Source: Gnetum montanum
Lineage: Eukaryota > Streptophyta > Gnetopsida > Gnetales > Gnetaceae
Direction of reading: 5' to 3'
DNA: 64,000 nucleotides
Assembly: GCA_015680685.1 (NCBI GenBank)
Contig: MNCI01009556.1
Span: 62,001-126,000 of the forward strand
Both the position numbers and the translations under genes were made by a program. Under the pieces are notes generated by a model. The model was not told the DNA's origin, made no database searches, and saw only the letters and a list, made by a program, of their open reading frames with translations. Numbering within the stretch: the stretch's first letter is position 1; every line of letters starts with the position of its first letter. This document shows, piece after piece, positions 59,805-64,000 of the stretch.

Positions 59805-60099
59805 TAATGAGTGGTGAGTATTCCCTATGTCCAACCATGCAAATCATGAGCATTCACACATGACTTGATCTTCTTGCATGGACTAGACTAGTGTACTATC
59901 TAGATAGCTAAGCATTTGATTATGAGTCATTGCCTTTCTAGCTATACTCCTGTAGCTCTTAATGCATATAGTTAAGTACAATTGAGATATATGATACTAA
60001 TGTTGCTAAGGATATAATAAAATATAGAAATTAAATCTAAATTAAGTTAATGTAAAAATTAAGACTAAGCTATAGTAAGTGATAAGCACTTTTTCTTTG
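59805..60099 (-). repeat. Truncated third B-type 3' LTR (start of unit 3)
   Basis: Matches 20,620-20,910 base for base over long stretches, including the mutated terminus taatgagtgg. It is interrupted at 60,100 by element E. Confidence 0.7.
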
Positions 60100-61064
60100 T
60101 GATGAAGCATTACTTGGTTGCGTCGATGCATACCCATCAATGGGATTGCATCAATGTTACCCTACTGACAAGATCCTATTGATGCATAGAATGATGCATC
60201 AATGCATAGGAATCGATGTAGTGTATGTTTTCCATGTTGATGCAATTCCATAAATGCATGAGATGATGCATCAATGTAGTGTGTTTTCACCTATAAATAT
60301 GCATCCATCCTTCATCTATTTGGAATTATTTTGTTAATAGATTAGCTAAACCCTTGCAATTTTATTCCATATACTTAGAGAACAATTAGTGATTGCTTGT
60401 AGTGTGAATTTAAGTTAGTTGTAAAATGTCTTATTTGAGTGGGAATGTACCTAAACACATTTCATGAACAATAATAAGATCTAGCTTGATTCTTATTGAT
60501 TGAAACTCTTTGACTTAGATTAGATTTACTTTTCATGCACTTTATATTCAATGTACTTAGTTAATATTTACATTTTCATGCATAGTAATAAATTGGTAGA
60601 ATGAACATTAAAATTTTTCACCATAAATGCTTATTCAATTGGTACTCCTAGTATTATTATTACTTGGTTCACCTAGTAGCATAATGTTTGGTAATACTAG
60701 TAAGGGATACATGGGTTTAGGACATGTACAAAAAGCTAGGATGGATACTCATCACCCTTAGGCTAGCTTAGACTTTATATTTTATTGTTAATTAGATAAA
60801 ATACTTAATTTCTATATTACCATTAAGATTAGTTTAAGGCTACAACAACATAAACTATTATATGCCTCACTTTGGACTAAACCATATGTGACAAAGCTAC
60901 CACTAGTCCAAGTGGAAAGACAACAAATTGTGATCAATGCTTGATGATCTAGATGCACAACTAGTCCCATCCATAAAACTCAATCAAATCATGTATGAAC
61001 TTGTGATTCATATGTCTGGGCATAGAGGGTACCCATTACTCATCATTGGCACCATTGTTGAGGA
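60100..61064 (+). repeat. 5' LTR and primer site of E
   Basis: 946 bp, TGATGAAGCATT to ...TACTCATCA. U3 has repeated gatgcatcaatg words (60,120-60,275) instead of GATATC, then the TATA box cacctataaatatgc near 60,292. Primer site TGGCACCATTGTTGAGGA (61,047-61,064), tRNA-Asp type. Confidence 0.8.
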
Positions 61065-61175
61065 TGGTTCTAGTTATCTAGATAGTTATATTATAAACAA
61101 TCACTGTAAAAGTATTAATGATTTATCTTTTAGAAAATATTAATATTATATTTTAAAGTTTCACAAATTAAAAAC

Positions 61176-63470
61176 ATGTCTTCTTCATATAGGACCAAAA
61201 ATTCATTTTATGAAGAAAACACTCATAGGAGAAACAATAGGTTCTATATTGAAGAGAATTGGATTACAAAACCTCAAGCAGGGGTTTCATATGTTCATTT
61301 CCATGCTTACTACACTCAAGGACTACCTTCAATAGCTACATACAATCCTAGAGGCTATGGAAAAATTTCTAGAACAAGGAGGTCCTCAAGGGCTAGCACC
61401 TCCTCTAAACGTAGAAAAGTTACATCAAGGGACCATGAGGGGAGATATAGGAGCCATGGTGATTCTCCTAGTTCCACATCTTCCTCTTTTTCTTCAACAT
61501 CTAGTTTTAATGAATATGAACATAGGTATATAGATAAAGATCTACTATGCAATAAAAATAAATATAGAAATTTAACCCAAATGTAAAATCAAATATATCA
61601 AAATGAGAATAGACAAGATAATCACAATTAGATGAATAGAAATATAGATTATCACCATGATGAGTTTAGTGTAGATGAGCCAGTTTTGGCTACTAGAAGC
61701 TTGATATAGATTAGGGAGGTAATTTAAATACCCCAAAGGCATCAAAGGTACAACCACATTAAATGGCTTGTTACAAAAAACATTCCTAAATTTAGGATAG
61801 GCTATAATTTTCACCCATAATTTCATTTACAAGCCTTCCACAACGCCTGCACCTTTAAAAACATCAAACATAAGTGGAAAAATCTTAAGCTCTTTCCTAA
61901 GACACTAATAGACAAAGCTGAAAGTTGATATAGATCGTTGGAGCTAGATGTAATCCATCAGTAGTCCACGATGCTAGAACTCTTCAACCAAAAAATACCA
62001 AACTAATGTGAGAATATCCTACCTAAGAAATCAAATCCAAGGATGAAAGCAAGAATAACATGAATCCTTGGATGTAGCCTTGGATAAATAGTAGTATCTA
62101 CTACATAGATATCTAGGCCATGATTTCTCTCAAAAATAGCAACTTTTCAACATCATAGATGGGCTTCGTAATCAAACTAGGAAAATGCTTGGAATTTATG
62201 TTCAAGGTCAATTAAACAAATTGGAAGCCCATTAGATACAAAGGCTAATGAAGTAAGTGGTGAAAGAAGAAGGAGAGCTATGTAAATGAGCGAATGTAGA
62301 GGAATATAATTGGGATCCAATTCTTCAAAAGAAAAGGGTTAATATCAATGATGAGGAAAAGGAGGTAGCTTTCAAGGAGGTGATTTCACAATAGACCTTG
62401 ACAATACAAAAGTCTATCAATGAGCTTGAATCAAGGATAGATAAGATGTGGGAGTTGATGAACAACAAAGTTACAACTTACATGAAAACCATAGAGGAGA
62501 TAATAGCACAAAATGAATTAAGTGATCAAAATGAAAGGAGGAAAAATAACAAAGAAGAAATTAGGAACACATATTGAAAAAAAGGAAAAATCACTATAGA
62601 AGAAGAGGCTATAGACTCAACCATGAAAGACGATGATGGATGTGACATCTACCTATATAACCATCCAAAGGTCTATGGCCCAGTTATGTTACATCTACAT
62701 GAGTATGGGGCCTTTAATTTGATTCCTAGGTTCATACAAAAGCAAATGCCTAGAAAATTACCTTTCTCACAATGTAATTATAGATAGTCCTACAACCAAC
62801 TATACTATTCAAGTGGAACTTCTTATTAGCCTCAAAATTACTATCAACCACAATGGAAAAATCCATAGTTGTGGGGAAGGCCATCATCAAACTAACACTA
62901 CCCTTATTGCTAGCTTGACCCATATGGATATTACATTCAAAAACATGTTTCCCCAACTGGTTTTACTTCCTCTATACAAATCACTACTACCACTATCCTA
63001 AATATCATCAACTTGCAACATCTTCTATGGGATCACCACCTCATACCTCTCATCCTCAATCATATCCTCAATATTCTCATACTTCCCTTCACCATATGTC
63101 ACTGCGAATAACACAAGAAGGTTTGGCTTCACAACTTCAATGAAAGAATGCCACTTGTACTATGAACATACATGGAAATGATAATGCTAGCAGATCTCAA
63201 ACACAACCTCAAAAACATCCTTTCTTTACGATGGTTTCCTCACATGGGTGCAAAATTTGTAGACCTACTAGCACATCAAAACTAGCATAAGGATAATCTA
63301 GTGCAACATTCATCCTCATTAGAATGATGAATTCTAATCATACATAAAATCCAACAACCATTACCACTCTAACACAAGACATAAATAATAAACCTTTCAC
63401 TTTCGAGATACAGAAGAATCCATGCATCACTACTAATAATAATGGATGTAGTTGTGCGTTGAAGGATTAA
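61176..63470 (+). pseudogene. gag of E
   Basis: An open 136-residue start (61,176-61,586: MSSSYRTKNSFYEENTHRRN; Arg/Ser-rich middle RTRRSSRASTSSKRRKVTSR). The gag core near 62,085-62,180 reads FSQK, then QLFNIIDGLRNQTRKMLGIY, matching A-, B1 and B2. The Tyr/Asn/Pro-rich tail near 62,790-63,110 (NYYQPQWKNP) matches the A+ gag tail by composition. Stops interrupt after 61,586. The reading fades near 63,470. Confidence 0.65.
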
Positions 63471-64000
63471 AATATTAACACAACCCCTATACTAACCCAA
63501 CATAAATTTTAGAAATAAGTGTGTGAGTGAAAACCAACTTATGTAATAGCCACTAAACTAGAAGAAAACTAGTGGCTTCGAAATAAGAGGGCAAAACCAT
63601 TCAGAAAGATGCATAGAACCAACCAATCCACTTATTAGCTCTTGTCCCACCTTTACACTTAGTCATTAGGGAGATTCCCCATCCTAAATCAAGAACTACT
63701 AAGTGATTTTTACTTTTTTATTTTACAATTTTTATCATTTTTCTATTTCTTTCAGTCTTTTCAAATTCTTCATATGTTTTCAATTTCCTGATATTTTCCT
63801 TTTCTTTATAATTTTATCTTTTCTTGAGTTATTTTCTTTATGTTTTATGAATGTATTTTATGCTTTTGTTAATAAAATTGCTAAGTCATGATGCAAAATT
63901 CAATGCTATGTGTTACATTTTTGTTCTATGCTATCAAGATGATTAGGTAAGTAATTGTGTAAAGTAGTGAGACCACCTCATCCATCCCTCTAGTTCTCTA

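Larger units (their letters stand above)
60100..64000 (+). mobile_element. E: pol-less Athila-like element, 5' LTR through gag into spacer
   Basis: 5' LTR (60,100-61,045), primer site (61,047), gag (61,176 to about 63,470), then the T-rich spacer typical of A+ and A- (63,700-64,000). The window ends before ORF2. Inserted in the B-type LTR at 60,099; flanking bases ctttg. Confidence 0.75.

Noticed and set aside
1-64000. tRNA, rRNA, CRISPR, bacterial operons, organelle DNA
   Set aside because: No such pattern seen. Sequence is plant-nuclear retroelement DNA throughout.

Overview
This window looks like intergenic DNA of a large-genome seed plant. It has no intact gene. Nearly all of it is decayed Ty3/gypsy LTR retrotransposons nested in one another. 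The only host gene recognised is a plant A-type (CYP71-clan) cytochrome P450, present as two broken copies. Gymnosperm-like DNA would fit (old un-purged elements, heavy C-to-T/G-to-A decay, a CYP76/CYP750-like P450), but that is inference.

Layout. (1) 1-4,293 (+): 3' part of a pol-less Athila-like element (A+), with gag tail, spacer, ORF2 and 3' LTR. It sits inside (2) 4,294-11,018 (-), a sister copy (A-) with 5' LTR, tRNA-Asp primer site, gag, spacer and ORF2. A- in turn sits inside (3) 11,019-16,789 (-), an Athila-like element with gag-protease-RT (B1). (4) 16,790-19,226 (+): P450 pseudogene copy 1 and its upstream region. (5) 19,227-20,619 (+): gene 3' flank, then an LTR, primer site and gag start of element C. 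(6) 20,620-34,474 (-): a second Athila-like element (B2) split by (7) 23,254-28,055 (+), a short gag-only element F with an initiator-Met primer site. (8) 34,475-38,125 (+): P450 copy 2, with one intron, cut in its last exon by (9) 38,126-58,369 (-), a 20.2-kb Tat/Ogre-type element with 2.3-2.4 kb LTRs and a TAATC-like target duplication. (10) 58,370-59,804 (+): the end of P450 copy 2 and a second copy of C. (11) 59,805-60,099 (-): start of a third B-type LTR. It is cut by (12) 60,100-64,000 (+), another pol-less element (E).

Overall logic. Subtracting nested insertions F and Tat leaves a tandem repeat of about 14 kb: [B-type element (-) / P450 (+) / C fragment (+)]. Unit 1 ends at 20,619, unit 2 runs from 20,620 to 59,804, and unit 3 starts at 59,805. 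The B2 element has different sequences outside its two LTRs. This is what unequal crossing-over between two related elements flanking the P450 would leave.

Most unusual content. The Tat/Ogre element holds a 5.8-kb block between its protease and reverse transcriptase, the position of the known Ogre intron. That block carries, on the opposite strand, the relic of a multi-exon gene that starts with an FCP1/NLI-type phosphatase-like domain. Separately, three copies of a retroelement family (A+, A-, E) have gag joined directly to the same T-rich spacer with no pol. In A+ and A- a second ORF follows, preceded by a conserved branch point and 3' splice site. Its A- copy resembles the 'putative plant transposon protein' family followed by a coiled coil. 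All coordinates and homologies were read by eye; no search or alignment was run.
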